Below, in pieces: positions 22,882 to 30,513 of a stretch of 33,119 nt of DNA. The stretch is from the NCBI GenBank assembly GCA_958348565.1, contig CATVZP010000014.1, positions 1 through 33,119 of the forward strand, written 5' to 3'. Below the pieces are notes generated by a model. The model saw nothing but the letters and a program-made list of their open reading frames with translations, ran no database searches and was not told where the DNA came from. The translations under genes were made by a program, and so were the position numbers. This DNA is from an uncultured Collinsella sp. GTDB lineage: Bacteria > Actinomycetota > Coriobacteriia > Coriobacteriales > Coriobacteriaceae. Numbering within the stretch: position 1 is the first letter of the stretch; each line of letters begins with the position of its first letter.

Positions 22882-24030
22882 ATGAAAACCATCAATCGTC
22901 TGGCCTCCTTTATCAAGGCCGACCACCGTTATGTGTACCTGGGCACGAGTGTCATCGCGGCGCTTGGCCTGGCGTTTAGCCAGCGCAACCCCACACCGCT
23001 GAGCTTCTTAGCCCCCACCGGTATCTTCCAGGATTGCCTTTGGGCGATTCTTTGGGCCTGGATTGTCGTGTCGGCGGCGGCGCTTGTCACCAAGCTTATG
23101 CACTGGAGCGACTATCGCGAAACGTCGCCGTTCGCATCCGAGCGTTTCTGCCGCGGCGCGCGCCTGGGTAGCTATGTCGTGGTCGCCATCGCGGCAATTT
23201 TCTTTATCGACCGCTGCGTCATGTCGTTTATCGACCTGGTGCAGGTGAGCATCGTCTCGGATTCCAACCCCAGCGACTTTTTGTCGAGCCTGGTCTACAT
23301 GACCTACAAGAGCGGGGACTTCTTTATCCGCGGTATCGAGATCACCATCGCGCTTGCCATCTTTGGCACCGTCATCGCATTCTTCCTGGCGCTGCTCTTT
23401 GTGTTCCTGCGTATTCAGACCTTCGATCGCGTAGACAACGACCTGGTGCGCTTCTTTAAGAGTATCGGCCGCGGCTTTGCGACCATCTACTCCACCATCG
23501 TGCGCGGCACGCCCATGATGGTCCAGGGCCTACTCATCTATTACGCGGGCTTCACCGTTTTGCGCGGCATGGGCTTCGAGACCGCCCAGGCCAACCAGAT
23601 TTGGAGTACCTTCACCGCCGGTCTCGTTACCATCTCGCTCAACTCCACCGCCTACATGATGGAGGTCCTGCGCGGCGGCATCGAGTCCATCGATCCCGGC
23701 CAGGCCGAGGCAGCGCGCTCGCTGGGTCTTTCGCAGTGGCAGGCTATGCGCAAGGTCGTGTTCCCCCAGGGCATTAAAAACGCGATTCCGGCGCTCACCA
23801 ACGAGCTCATCATCAACATCAAGGATTCGTCGGTGCTCTCGGTTATCGGCGTGTTCGACCTTATGTACGCTACTACCACGGTCGCCGGCGTGTACTACCG
23901 CCAGATGGAGGTCTACTGCGTGGCGCTCGTGGTCTACCTGATCCTGACGCTCGTGGCGAGCCGCCTGCTCGAAGCCTTTGGCAAAAAGCTCGGTGCCGAG
24001 GCTCCGGCCACGCTGCCCAGCTCTAACTAG
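22882..24030 (+). CDS. Amino-acid ABC transporter permease with N-terminal extension
   Basis: The 382-residue membrane protein has its His/Glu/Gln-type permease core at about 145-375, including SIVRGTP-like [11 protein letters not shown] (205-215) and the EAA loop [11 protein letters not shown] (276-286) that docks on the ATPase. The family core is about 220 residues. Here residues 1-140 add roughly three more hydrophobic segments (18-32, 50-70, 96-118). The gene starts 9 bp after the binding protein with GGGAGGC upstream and is followed by the ATPase after 22 bp. Confidence 0.92.
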   Translation: MKTINRLASFIKADHRYVYLGTSVIAALGLAFSQRNPTPLSFLAPTGIFQDCLWAILWAWIVVSAAALVTKLMHWSDYRETSPFASERFCRGARLGSYVVVAIAAIFFIDRCVMSFIDLVQVSIVSDSNPSDFLSSLVYMTYKSGDFFIRGIEITIALAIFGTVIAFFLALLFVFLRIQTFDRVDNDLVRFFKSIGRGFATIYSTIVRGTPMMVQGLLIYYAGFTVLRGMGFETAQANQIWSTFTAGLVTISLNSTAYMMEVLRGGIESIDPGQAEAARSLGLSQWQAMRKVVFPQGIKNAIPALTNELIINIKDSSVLSVIGVFDLMYATTTVAGVYYRQMEVYCVALVVYLILTLVASRLLEAFGKKLGAEAPATLPSSN

Positions 24031-24052
24031 GCTTAAGACGAGGAGAATCATC

Positions 24053-24838
24053 ATGGCAGATACCGCTACTACCGGCGTTGCGGCCGCCGCACAGACCAAT
24101 GAGCCGCTTATCCGCGTCGAGGGTCTGCGCAAGAGCTTCGGCTCGCTCGAGGTGCTCAAAGGCATCGACCTGTCCGTCAAATCAGGCGAGGTCGTCACCA
24201 TCATCGGCGCTTCGGGTTCGGGCAAATCGACGCTGTTGCGTTGCCTCAACCTGCTCGAGACCCCGGACGCGGGCCACATCTGGTTCCACGGCCAGGACCT
24301 TACGGCCGAGCGCTGCAATATCAATAAACTCCGCGAGGACATCGGCATGGTGTTCCAGGGCTTTAACCTGTTCAACAACATGGATGTGCTCGACAATTGC
24401 ACGCTCGCGCCCGTCACGCTCAAAAAGATGAGCAAGGCCGAGGCCGAGAAGGTCGCGATGGAGCATCTGACGAGCGTGGGACTCGAAAAGTTCGCGCACG
24501 CCGCCGTGGGCCGCCTGTCCGGTGGTCAAAAACAGCGCGTGGCCATCGCTCGTGCCCTGTGCATGAATCCGCAGATCATGCTGTTCGATGAGCCGACTTC
24601 GGCACTCGACCCCGAGATCGTGGGAGAGGTGCTCGAGGTCATGCGCAAGCTCGCTGCCGACGGCATGACCATGGTCGTCGTCACGCACGAGATGGCCTTT
24701 GCCCGGACCGTGTCCGACCGCGTGGTCTTTATGGACAAGGGCGTGGTGCTCGAGGACGCCGCGCCGGCCGAGCTCTTCGGCAACCCCAAACACCAGCGCA
24801 CTCGCGAGTTCCTCTCTCGTTATCTCGAGGACAAATAA
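24053..24838 (+). CDS. Amino-acid ABC transporter ATP-binding protein
   Basis: The 261-residue GlnQ-like ATPase has Walker [10 protein letters not shown] (52-60), Q-loop VFQGFNLF (100-107), signature LSGGQ (155-159), Walker B IMLFDE (175-180) and switch His in VVVTHE. It energises import by the permease upstream. ATG 24053 has GAGGAG upstream; the longer frame from 23978 lies inside the permease gene. It is third in the binding protein-permease-ATPase operon. Confidence 0.95.
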   Translation: MADTATTGVAAAAQTNEPLIRVEGLRKSFGSLEVLKGIDLSVKSGEVVTIIGASGSGKSTLLRCLNLLETPDAGHIWFHGQDLTAERCNINKLREDIGMVFQGFNLFNNMDVLDNCTLAPVTLKKMSKAEAEKVAMEHLTSVGLEKFAHAAVGRLSGGQKQRVAIARALCMNPQIMLFDEPTSALDPEIVGEVLEVMRKLAADGMTMVVVTHEMAFARTVSDRVVFMDKGVVLEDAAPAELFGNPKHQRTREFLSRYLEDK

Positions 24839-24861
24839 CCGACCGCAAACGCTTATGTGGC

Positions 24862-24886
24862 AGGGCCGCTCCGGTGGGGCGGCCCT
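24862..24886 (+). terminator. Hairpin after the ABC operon
   Basis: AGGGCCGC (24862-24869) pairs with GCGGCCCT (24879-24886). No T-run follows, so it may be a weak terminator or an RNA-stability element before the peptidase gene. Confidence 0.5.
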
Positions 24887-24910
24887 CGTCATCACAATCG
24901 AAAGGATGTC

Positions 24911-26326
24911 ATGGCCGAGGTTTGGCGCTTCTTTGCGCATGAGGACGATTTTGCCGATTTGGACGAGGCTGGCGCGTGCGAACGCCTGGGCCGCGTGCTG
25001 TCGTTTCCGACCGTCTCGAGCATGGATGCCGAGGCGGTGAACTGGCAGTCGTTCGACGACCTGCGCGCCTATATGCAGCAGGCGTGGCCGCGCGTGTTTG
25101 CGGCGGGCGAGGTCGAGCTTGTCGACCATTCGCTGTTGGTGACGCTTGCCGGCAGCAATTCGGCTCTTAACCCCGTCATGCTCATGGGTCACATGGACGT
25201 GGTCCCCGTGGTGCCGGGTACCGAGGCCGACTGGACGCATGCCCCCTTTAGCGGGCACGTGGACGACACCTACATCTGGGGCCGCGGCGCGATTGACATG
25301 AAGGACCAGGTCGCAGGTATTCTCGAGGCTGTCGAGTATGCGCTGGCGCACGGTTGGCAGCACGAGCGCACGCTGCTCCTGGCCTTTGGCCAGGACGAGG
25401 AAACCACGCAGTACGGCGCAGGCGCCATCGGCCACGCGCTCGAGGAGCGCGGCATTGAGCTTGAGTACCTGATCGACGAGGGCGACTACCGCATCGTTTC
25501 GGCTGCCGAGTACAGCGCGGGCGAGGGTTGGCTCATGCACGCCGACCTCTCGGAGAAGGGCTATGCCGATATCGTGCTCAAGACGAAGAGTAAGGGTGGA
25601 CATTCTTCTAACCCCTACGGCGGCACGTCGCTCGAGGTGCTCAGCCGTGCCATCACCGCAATCTGCGATATCGAGTGGCCGACGCGCGTGACCGACTTGC
25701 TTGCCGCCCAACTCGTCGAGTTGGGGCTCTACACGGCCGATGAAATTGCCGCCAACGGGGGTGCCATCGTTCGCGATTGCCTTGCCAGCAAGAAGCTCTA
25801 TCCGCTGGTGACGACCACCTGCGCGCCCACGCAAATCGAGGGTGGCAGCACCGGCGCCAACGTAATGCCGCAGGATATGTGGGCCAACATTAACTTCCGC
25901 ATGCTCGAGGGCACGAGCGTGGCCGACGTTGTGGCGCGCTGCCGCGAGGCAATTGCCGCAACGGACCTTGCCGGTCGTGTCGAAGTGGAGCTGGGCCCCG
26001 GCAGCTCCGAACCCTCGCCGTCCCCGCGCATCGGTGGTCCTGGCCTCGAGGCGGTTCGCTCCATCGCCGCCCGCTATTTCCGTGATCCAAAGGGGACGGA
26101 GGAAAACGGATTATTCGAGCCGGTGGCAATTGTGCCCTCGACCGTGATCGGTGCGACCGACGCTGCCAACTACCAGCACATTTGCCCTGAATGCATTCGC
26201 TTCTCGGCCTTTGTGGTTGATGACGACGAGTGTGATCGCGGCGTCCACGGCACCAACGAGCGCATCACCCGCCGCGCCTACCTCCAAGGCATCCGCTTCC
26301 TCGTCGCTCTGCTTCAGACGCTCTAG
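24911..26326 (+). CDS. M20-family metallopeptidase (CPS1/PM20D1-like)
   Basis: The 471-residue enzyme has likely zinc ligands His94 (MGHMDVVP), Asp129 (GRGAIDMKD), Glu164 (GQDEET, with catalytic Glu163), an acidic ligand in IDEGDY (188-193) and His446 (VHGTNERI). GGHSSNP marks the lid/dimerisation domain. Members cleave dipeptides, N-acyl amino acids or carboxypeptidase substrates; the long form with this layout is closest to the CPS1/PM20D1 group by recall. It lies 72 bp after the amino-acid ABC operon on the same strand, so joint scavenging of amino acids is plausible. AAAGGATG precedes the ATG. No signal peptide, so cytoplasmic. Confidence 0.92.
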   Translation: MAEVWRFFAHEDDFADLDEAGACERLGRVLSFPTVSSMDAEAVNWQSFDDLRAYMQQAWPRVFAAGEVELVDHSLLVTLAGSNSALNPVMLMGHMDVVPVVPGTEADWTHAPFSGHVDDTYIWGRGAIDMKDQVAGILEAVEYALAHGWQHERTLLLAFGQDEETTQYGAGAIGHALEERGIELEYLIDEGDYRIVSAAEYSAGEGWLMHADLSEKGYADIVLKTKSKGGHSSNPYGGTSLEVLSRAITAICDIEWPTRVTDLLAAQLVELGLYTADEIAANGGAIVRDCLASKKLYPLVTTTCAPTQIEGGSTGANVMPQDMWANINFRMLEGTSVADVVARCREAIAATDLAGRVEVELGPGSSEPSPSPRIGGPGLEAVRSIAARYFRDPKGTEENGLFEPVAIVPSTVIGATDAANYQHICPECIRFSAFVVDDDECDRGVHGTNERITRRAYLQGIRFLVALLQTL

Positions 26327-26409
26327 AATGTGACAAAGCGACAGTCCCTTTGCTAGCCGTTGGGGACGTTCTTAAACGACTAGTCGTTAAGGAACGTCCC
26401 CAACGGCTA
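26327..26409. repeat. GACAAAGGG remnant and GGGGACGTTCTT palindrome, copy 2
   Basis: Right after the M20 stop comes ATGTGACAAAG...CAGTCCCTTTG (26329-26352, degenerate). A nearly perfect 56-bp palindrome (26354-26409) follows: TAGCCGTTGGGGACGTTC on the left and GAACGTCCCCAACGGCTA on the right, with ACGACTAGTCGT at the centre. Confidence 0.8.
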
Positions 26410-26503
26410 CGTCCAATCATTCCGTGCGGGTTATATGCAGGTTTGCTTGCGCACGCTATCATATATGGGTTAGACCGCAACTATGTACCCCATACGCGAA
26501 GGG

Positions 26504-26536
26504 ATGCGCATGTATCTGAAGATCGACATGTTCTAG
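26504..26536 (+). CDS. Possible 10-codon upstream ORF before prfA
   Basis: ATG at 26504 opens MRMYLKIDMF and stops at 26536; GAAGGG lies just before it. It is in the 291-bp region upstream of prfA, after a TATATG (26462) that might be a -10 box. It could be a leader peptide or chance. Confidence 0.2.
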   Translation: MRMYLKIDMF

Positions 26537-26617
26537 CCGGGCTTACCCCCGCAGTGGCGCCGCGCGCCCCATCAACTCTGCCGATTTTCACCTTCACGCA
26601 TATAAAGGAGTCCCGCC

Positions 26618-27685
26618 ATGCGCGACAAGCTCGAAAAGATCATCAAGGCCTACGAGGAGCTCGAGAAGAAGCTCTCCGACCCGGCCGTCGCTTCCGATAT
26701 CAAGGAGTTCACGCGTCTCAACAAGGAGTACGCGCACCAGTCCGACCTCATCGCCGCCTCGCGTGAGTACATCGGCGCACTCGATGACATCGAGGCCGCC
26801 AAGGAAATGCTCCACGATACCACCGATGCCGATGAGAAGGAGATGCTCCAGATGGACATCTCCGAGAACGAGGCAAAGCTCCCCCAGCTCGAGGAAGACA
26901 TCAAGTACATGCTCATCCCGAGCGACCCCAACGACGACAAGAACACCATCGTCGAGATCCGTTCCGCCGCCGGTGGCGACGAGGCGGCCATCTTTGCCGG
27001 CGATCTGTACAAGATGTACCAGCGCTTCTGCGAGTCGCGCGGCTGGAAGACCACCGTACTCGACTCCAGCCCCAGCGAGGCCGGCGGCTTTAAGTCCATC
27101 GAGTTCAAGGTCGAGGGCGACCGCGTCTACTCCGTTATGAAGTTCGAGTCCGGCGTGCACCGTGTCCAGCGCGTCCCCAAGACCGAGTCCCAGGGCCGCA
27201 TCCAGACCTCCACGGCAACCGTCGCCGTGCTTCCCGAGGCCGAGGAGATCGACGTTCAGATCAACCAGTCCGACCTGCGCATCGACACCTACTGCGCCTC
27301 CGGCCCTGGCGGTCAGTGCGTTAACACCACCTACTCCGCCGTGCGCATCACCCACCTGCCCACCAATACCGTGGTGCAGTCGCAGGAGCAGCGTTCCCAG
27401 ATCCAGAACCGCGAGGTCTGCATGCAGATGCTGCGTGCCCGTCTGTACGAGATGGAACTCGAGAAGCAGCAGGCCGAGCTCGGCGCCGAGCGCCAGAGCC
27501 AGATCGGTCACGGCAACCGTTCCGAGAAGATCCGTACCTACAACCAGCCCCAGGACCGCGTGACCGATCATCGTATCGGCTTCAACTCCACCTACAACGG
27601 CGTCCTTCTGGGCGATCAGCTCGGCACCGTCATCGAGGCACTTGCCGCCGCCGAGCGAGCCGAGAAGCTGGCACAGGCTGTTTAA
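26618..27685 (+). CDS. prfA: Peptide chain release factor 1
   Basis: The 355-residue RF1 reads UAA/UAG and triggers peptide release. Domain 1 is helical (1-105). The codon-recognition motif is PKT at 187-189, where most RF1s have PAT or PVT. The catalytic GGQ is at 231-233 in a context GPGGQCVNTTYSAVRITH that differs from the common GAGGQHVNxTDSAVRITH at several positions. TYNQPQDRVTDHRI near the C-terminus also differs from TYNFPQ(G/N)R. I recall similar changes in Coriobacteriia, so they may be lineage-typical. AAAGGAG precedes the ATG. prmC, its methyltransferase, is downstream but not adjacent. Confidence 0.97.
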   Translation: MRDKLEKIIKAYEELEKKLSDPAVASDIKEFTRLNKEYAHQSDLIAASREYIGALDDIEAAKEMLHDTTDADEKEMLQMDISENEAKLPQLEEDIKYMLIPSDPNDDKNTIVEIRSAAGGDEAAIFAGDLYKMYQRFCESRGWKTTVLDSSPSEAGGFKSIEFKVEGDRVYSVMKFESGVHRVQRVPKTESQGRIQTSTATVAVLPEAEEIDVQINQSDLRIDTYCASGPGGQCVNTTYSAVRITHLPTNTVVQSQEQRSQIQNREVCMQMLRARLYEMELEKQQAELGAERQSQIGHGNRSEKIRTYNQPQDRVTDHRIGFNSTYNGVLLGDQLGTVIEALAAAERAEKLAQAV

Positions 27686-27825
27686 GTTACGGCGTTTTAC
27701 CAAACGCCGTAACGGCTCGACGCTGCGCGACGTCCAGAGCGACAATTTGTCATTCGAAAGGCAAGGCATGACCAGGAGGTCTATGCCTTGCCTTTTTCAT
27801 GCCAACTTGTTCGCTCTGGACGTCG
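27686..27825 (+). repeat. Composite palindromic repeat, copy 3, hairpin part
   Basis: Hairpin A GTTACGGCGTTT (27686-27697) pairs with 27702-27713 and starts right after the prfA stop. The linker GGCTCGACGCTGC follows. The outer stem CGACGTCCAGAGCGACAA (27728-27745) pairs with 27807-27825 (one bulge). The inner stem GGCAAGGCAT (27760-27769) pairs with ATGCCTTGCC (27783-27792), followed by TTTTT, so it can also terminate prfA. Confidence 0.85.
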
Positions 27826-27862
27826 CTCGCTGTCCGCTTTCTACCTGCGGCGTTCTCTTGGG

Positions 27863-28026
27863 TAGTCATTGGGGACGTTCTTAAATGACTAGTCAAAAGG
27901 GACATTCTTGCGGCACTTGGCAGTTGGGGACGCCCCTTTTGTGCCGGCAGATGGGGACGGTTCTTTGTGGCTGGCTGCGAAGACTGTCCCTGACAGCTAG
28001 TCGTTTAAGAACGTCCCCAATGACTA
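27863..28026. repeat. GGGGACGTTCTT palindromic repeat, copy 3, expanded
   Basis: The outer arms are 27863-27892 and 27997-28026 (TTGGGGACGTTCTTAAATGACTAG type, one mismatch). Between them lie about 100 bp of degenerate related pieces (TTGGGGACG, TGGGGACGGTTCTT, GACTGTCCCTGACAG), as if elements had inserted into one another. Confidence 0.8.
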
Positions 28027-28407
28027 GGTCGGGCACATTGCTTTGTGAGTTTATTCAATCTTCTTTAATAGCAATTAAGTTGTTTACCTGCTTAAATTTA
28101 CTTATCATTTTTAAAAATAATGCTCGAAAAATCGTTCAAGAAGTCGCGGGGCGATTTTTGATGCGTCGCGCGTCAAGCGATGTGGCAAGTATTTGGTTAG
28201 ATATTGGTCAGTTTTGGGGCAACCTTGCCAAAAGCTTGACGGATGCAGATATGGACGTCGGCGAATGAACACTTTGAGCGAGCCCGGTGCAAAATTCTGG
28301 GCTGATTCTCGATAATCGCCTTCAATCGTCCCTTGCCAAGCGCTGGCCTCGCGTACAATCTGCTCCGACATTCGTGCGCCGCCCGGCGCTTAAGAGGGGA
28401 GGACCCC
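28027..28407. other. AT-rich intergenic patch upstream of prmC
   Basis: About 28035-28215 is markedly AT-rich compared with its surroundings. It contains an inverted pair AAAAATCG (28128-28135) and CGATTTTT around 28151-28158. Open frames on both strands (for example 28111-28371 minus, 86 codons) resemble nothing I recognise. Near the right end TTGCCA (28333-28338) and TACAAT (28354-28359), 15 bp apart, may be a weak prmC promoter. Confidence 0.4.
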
Positions 28408-29667
28408 ATGGCAAACGAGATCTGGACCATCAAGCGTTGTCTCGAGTGGACCAAGGAGTACCTGGCCGAGCGCGGCGAGGAACACCCCCGTCTTTCTGCC
28501 GAGTGGCTGCTGTGCGCGGCAACGGGCCTGGCGCGTATCGACTTGTATATGCGCATGGACGAGACGCTCGACGCGGCGCAGCTCGAGACCATGCACGCGG
28601 CGGTCGTCCGTCGCGCGAAGGGCGAGCCGCTGCAGTACATCACCGGTAGCACGCAGTTTCGCATGGTCGATGTTGCGTGCGCCCCCGGCGTGCTCATCCC
28701 GCGCCCCGAGACCGAGATGCTCGTCGAAGAAGTCCTCAACTACCTGGATACCGAGGTACTGAGCCCCGAGGCCGCCGCCCGCCAGCGCGTGGAGCTGCCT
28801 TGGAACGATGAGGTCGAGCAGGCTCGCAAAGCCGAGGCGGCGCTGGCCGACGAACGCGCGACCGCCGAGCGCCGTGCCGCCAACCTGACGGCCGCCGATG
28901 AGGCTGCGCTGGGTAGCGACGTGCTCGGTAGCCGCGCCTATGCCGAGGAGCTTGCCGATCGCGAGGCCGAGGAAGCCGCCGCGCAGGCGGCAGAAGTAGA
29001 GGCCATGGAAACCCCCGAGCCCGAGCTCGACGAATACGGCATCGCCATTGAGGGCAACGACCAACAGACGACTCTCGTGCAAGATGCCGCCGAGGCCAAC
29101 GTACCTGCCCCAGCCGAGCCCCGCACTGCCCGCGTTCTCGAGGTCGGCTGCGGCACGGGCTGCATCTCGCTCTCGCTTGCCTGGGAGCGTCGCGGCCACG
29201 TCACCTGCACTGCTACCGATATCGAGCCGCGCGCCATCGACCTTGCTACCAAAAACCGCGATGCGCTTGGCCTCACGTCCGACGAGGTCGCCTTCAGCCT
29301 CACGAACCTGGTGAGCTCCATTCCCCGCGAAGAGTGGGGCACCTTTGACGTACTCGTCTCCAACCCGCCCTACATCCCCACCGATGTCATGCGCTCACTG
29401 CCGCGCGAGGTCAAGGACTTTGAGCCCGACCTGGCGCTCGAGGGCGGCGCCGACGGCCTCGATATCTTCCGCCGTCTGCTCAACGCGGCGCCCTACATGC
29501 TGCGCGCCGGCGGCCTGTTTGCCTGCGAGCTCTACGAGGGCGCGCTCGACGCTGCGGCCGAGCTCTGTCGTCAAGCGGGTCTGTCGGACGTGCGCATCGT
29601 CCACGACCTCACCGATCGCCCCCGCATCGTCCGAGCCATCGTCACCGAGCCCAAACAGCGCCAGTAA
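28408..29667 (+). CDS. prmC: Release-factor glutamine methyltransferase with large internal insertion
   Basis: PrmC methylates the Gln of the GGQ motif in RF1/RF2 using SAM. The N-terminal helical domain (1-98) and IPRPETEMLVEEVL (97-110) are normal. The SAM motif VLEVGCGTGCISLSLA (243-258), catalytic NPPY (319-322) and C-terminal strands are also normal. Between them, about residues 113-239, is an insertion of some 125 residues rich in Ala, Glu and Arg; usual PrmC has around ten residues there and totals about 285, versus 419 here. The insert contains EVEQARKAEAALADER and DREAEEAAAQAAEVEAME, likely helical or coiled, then an acidic tail. The frame and codon use are continuous. GGGGAGGACCCC precedes ATG 28408. 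Confidence 0.93.
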   Translation: MANEIWTIKRCLEWTKEYLAERGEEHPRLSAEWLLCAATGLARIDLYMRMDETLDAAQLETMHAAVVRRAKGEPLQYITGSTQFRMVDVACAPGVLIPRPETEMLVEEVLNYLDTEVLSPEAAARQRVELPWNDEVEQARKAEAALADERATAERRAANLTAADEAALGSDVLGSRAYAEELADREAEEAAAQAAEVEAMETPEPELDEYGIAIEGNDQQTTLVQDAAEANVPAPAEPRTARVLEVGCGTGCISLSLAWERRGHVTCTATDIEPRAIDLATKNRDALGLTSDEVAFSLTNLVSSIPREEWGTFDVLVSNPPYIPTDVMRSLPREVKDFEPDLALEGGADGLDIFRRLLNAAPYMLRAGGLFACELYEGALDAAAELCRQAGLSDVRIVHDLTDRPRIVRAIVTEPKQRQ

Positions 29668-29681
29668 TATTTATTAACTGG

Positions 29682-29710
29682 TTAGCAAAAATTATAAAGT
29701 AGTTTATAAT
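29682..29710 (+). promoter_or_regulatory. hicAB promoter with overlapping palindrome
   Basis: TTAGCA (29682-29687), 17 bp and TATAAT (29705-29710) form a strong promoter. A perfect 8-bp inverted repeat, ATTATAAA (29691-29698) and TTTATAAT (29703-29710), covers the spacer and -10, as expected for antitoxin autorepression. Confidence 0.75.
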
Positions 29711-29735
29711 TAGGACGGCTGAAAGAGGTCGGCCC

Positions 29736-29921
29736 ATGCAACCTCCTACCTTTCGGGAAATCATTGCCCTACTCAAGCACGATGGATTCGTGAAGGTCGC
29801 GCAAGTCGGTAGTCATGCTAAGTATGTTTCTGGTGACCGTGCTGTCACCGTGAACGGCTCTGGTGGTGATCGACCAAAGAAGGGCACGTGGGCAAGTATT
29901 CGTCGCCAAGCTGGATGGTAG
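29736..29921 (+). CDS. hicA: HicA-family mRNA interferase toxin
   Basis: The 61-residue protein has the small double-stranded-RNA-binding-like HicA fold: FREIIALLKHDGFVKV (6-21), catalytic His27 in VGSHAKY, and the C-terminal KKGTWASIRRQAG (48-60). It would cleave mRNA in a ribosome-independent way. The sequence is slightly diverged in the VTV strand (AVTVNGSGGDRPK in place of a VPxH motif). It is followed after 11 bp by hicB; toxin-first order is usual for HicAB. AAGAGG precedes the ATG. Confidence 0.88.
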   Translation: MQPPTFREIIALLKHDGFVKVAQVGSHAKYVSGDRAVTVNGSGGDRPKKGTWASIRRQAGW

Positions 29922-29932
29922 TTGGAGGCAAA

Positions 29933-30379
29933 ATGAGGCAGCGATTTACCTATGACTGCGTTCTCATAAAAGAAGACGACGGTTACTGCGCCAGCTTCCC
30001 GCAGATTCCCGGCGCCTTTGCCGATGGCGATACGCGCGAAGAAGCGATTGCCCATGCCACCGAGGCGCTGATGGCGTTTTTGGCCGACGATCTCAACAAC
30101 GGTTTGACTCCGGCAGGGTACGAACGCTCGGCCGAGGTCGTGGCCCTTTCAGTCGAAATCGACCACGAGGGCGCTCGGGAAGCGGCGTGCCGCACATTTA
30201 AAGACGCAGCACTGGACCTCAAAGTCTCCGCTCCGCGGATTACCGCGCTGGTCAAAGCCGGAAAGCTCGATGTTGAACTCGTCGACGGTCGTCGGATGAT
30301 AACGATAGACAGCATCGAACGTTACGCCGCCCAAGAACGTCACGCCGGAAGACCAAAGAAGTTCGTAGCTGTCCAATAA
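29933..30379 (+). CDS. hicB: HicB-family antitoxin with C-terminal DNA-binding helix-turn-helix
   Basis: The 148-residue protein has an N-terminal HicB fold (1-60): YDCVLIKEDDGYCASFPQIPGAFADGDTREEAIAHATEAL. The middle (60-95) links to a C-terminal segment KVSAPRITALVKAGKLDVELVDGRRMITIDSIERYA (97-131). This resembles excisionase/MerR-like helix-turn-helix modules rather than the ribbon-helix-helix seen in many HicB proteins. It neutralises HicA and probably binds the palindrome at 29691-29710. GGAGG stands four bases before ATG 29933; the open frame upstream overlaps hicA. Confidence 0.85.
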   Translation: MRQRFTYDCVLIKEDDGYCASFPQIPGAFADGDTREEAIAHATEALMAFLADDLNNGLTPAGYERSAEVVALSVEIDHEGAREAACRTFKDAALDLKVSAPRITALVKAGKLDVELVDGRRMITIDSIERYAAQERHAGRPKKFVAVQ

Positions 30380-30513
30380 CCCCCTCACTTTCACCGACTA
30401 CTAGAGCCGCTCACCAAACCAACATGCGCTCTGGGCAAATAGGTTGAACGTTTCGTGCGAGAATGCCCCACAGTAAACAAACTTGCACCAGAGCGTAAGG
30501 GGCTGGCATACAC

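Noticed and set aside
24182..25834. Minus-strand open frame of 550 codons opposite the ABC ATPase and M20 peptidase
   Set aside because: Same kind of antisense shadow; both plus-strand genes have full catalytic motifs.
1941..28026. CRISPR array
   Set aside because: The repeats are dispersed palindromes without regular spacing or spacers, and no cas genes are present.
28111..28371. Minus-strand 86-codon open frame in the AT-rich patch
   Set aside because: No homology recognised and it spans the probable prmC promoter; insufficient support for a gene.
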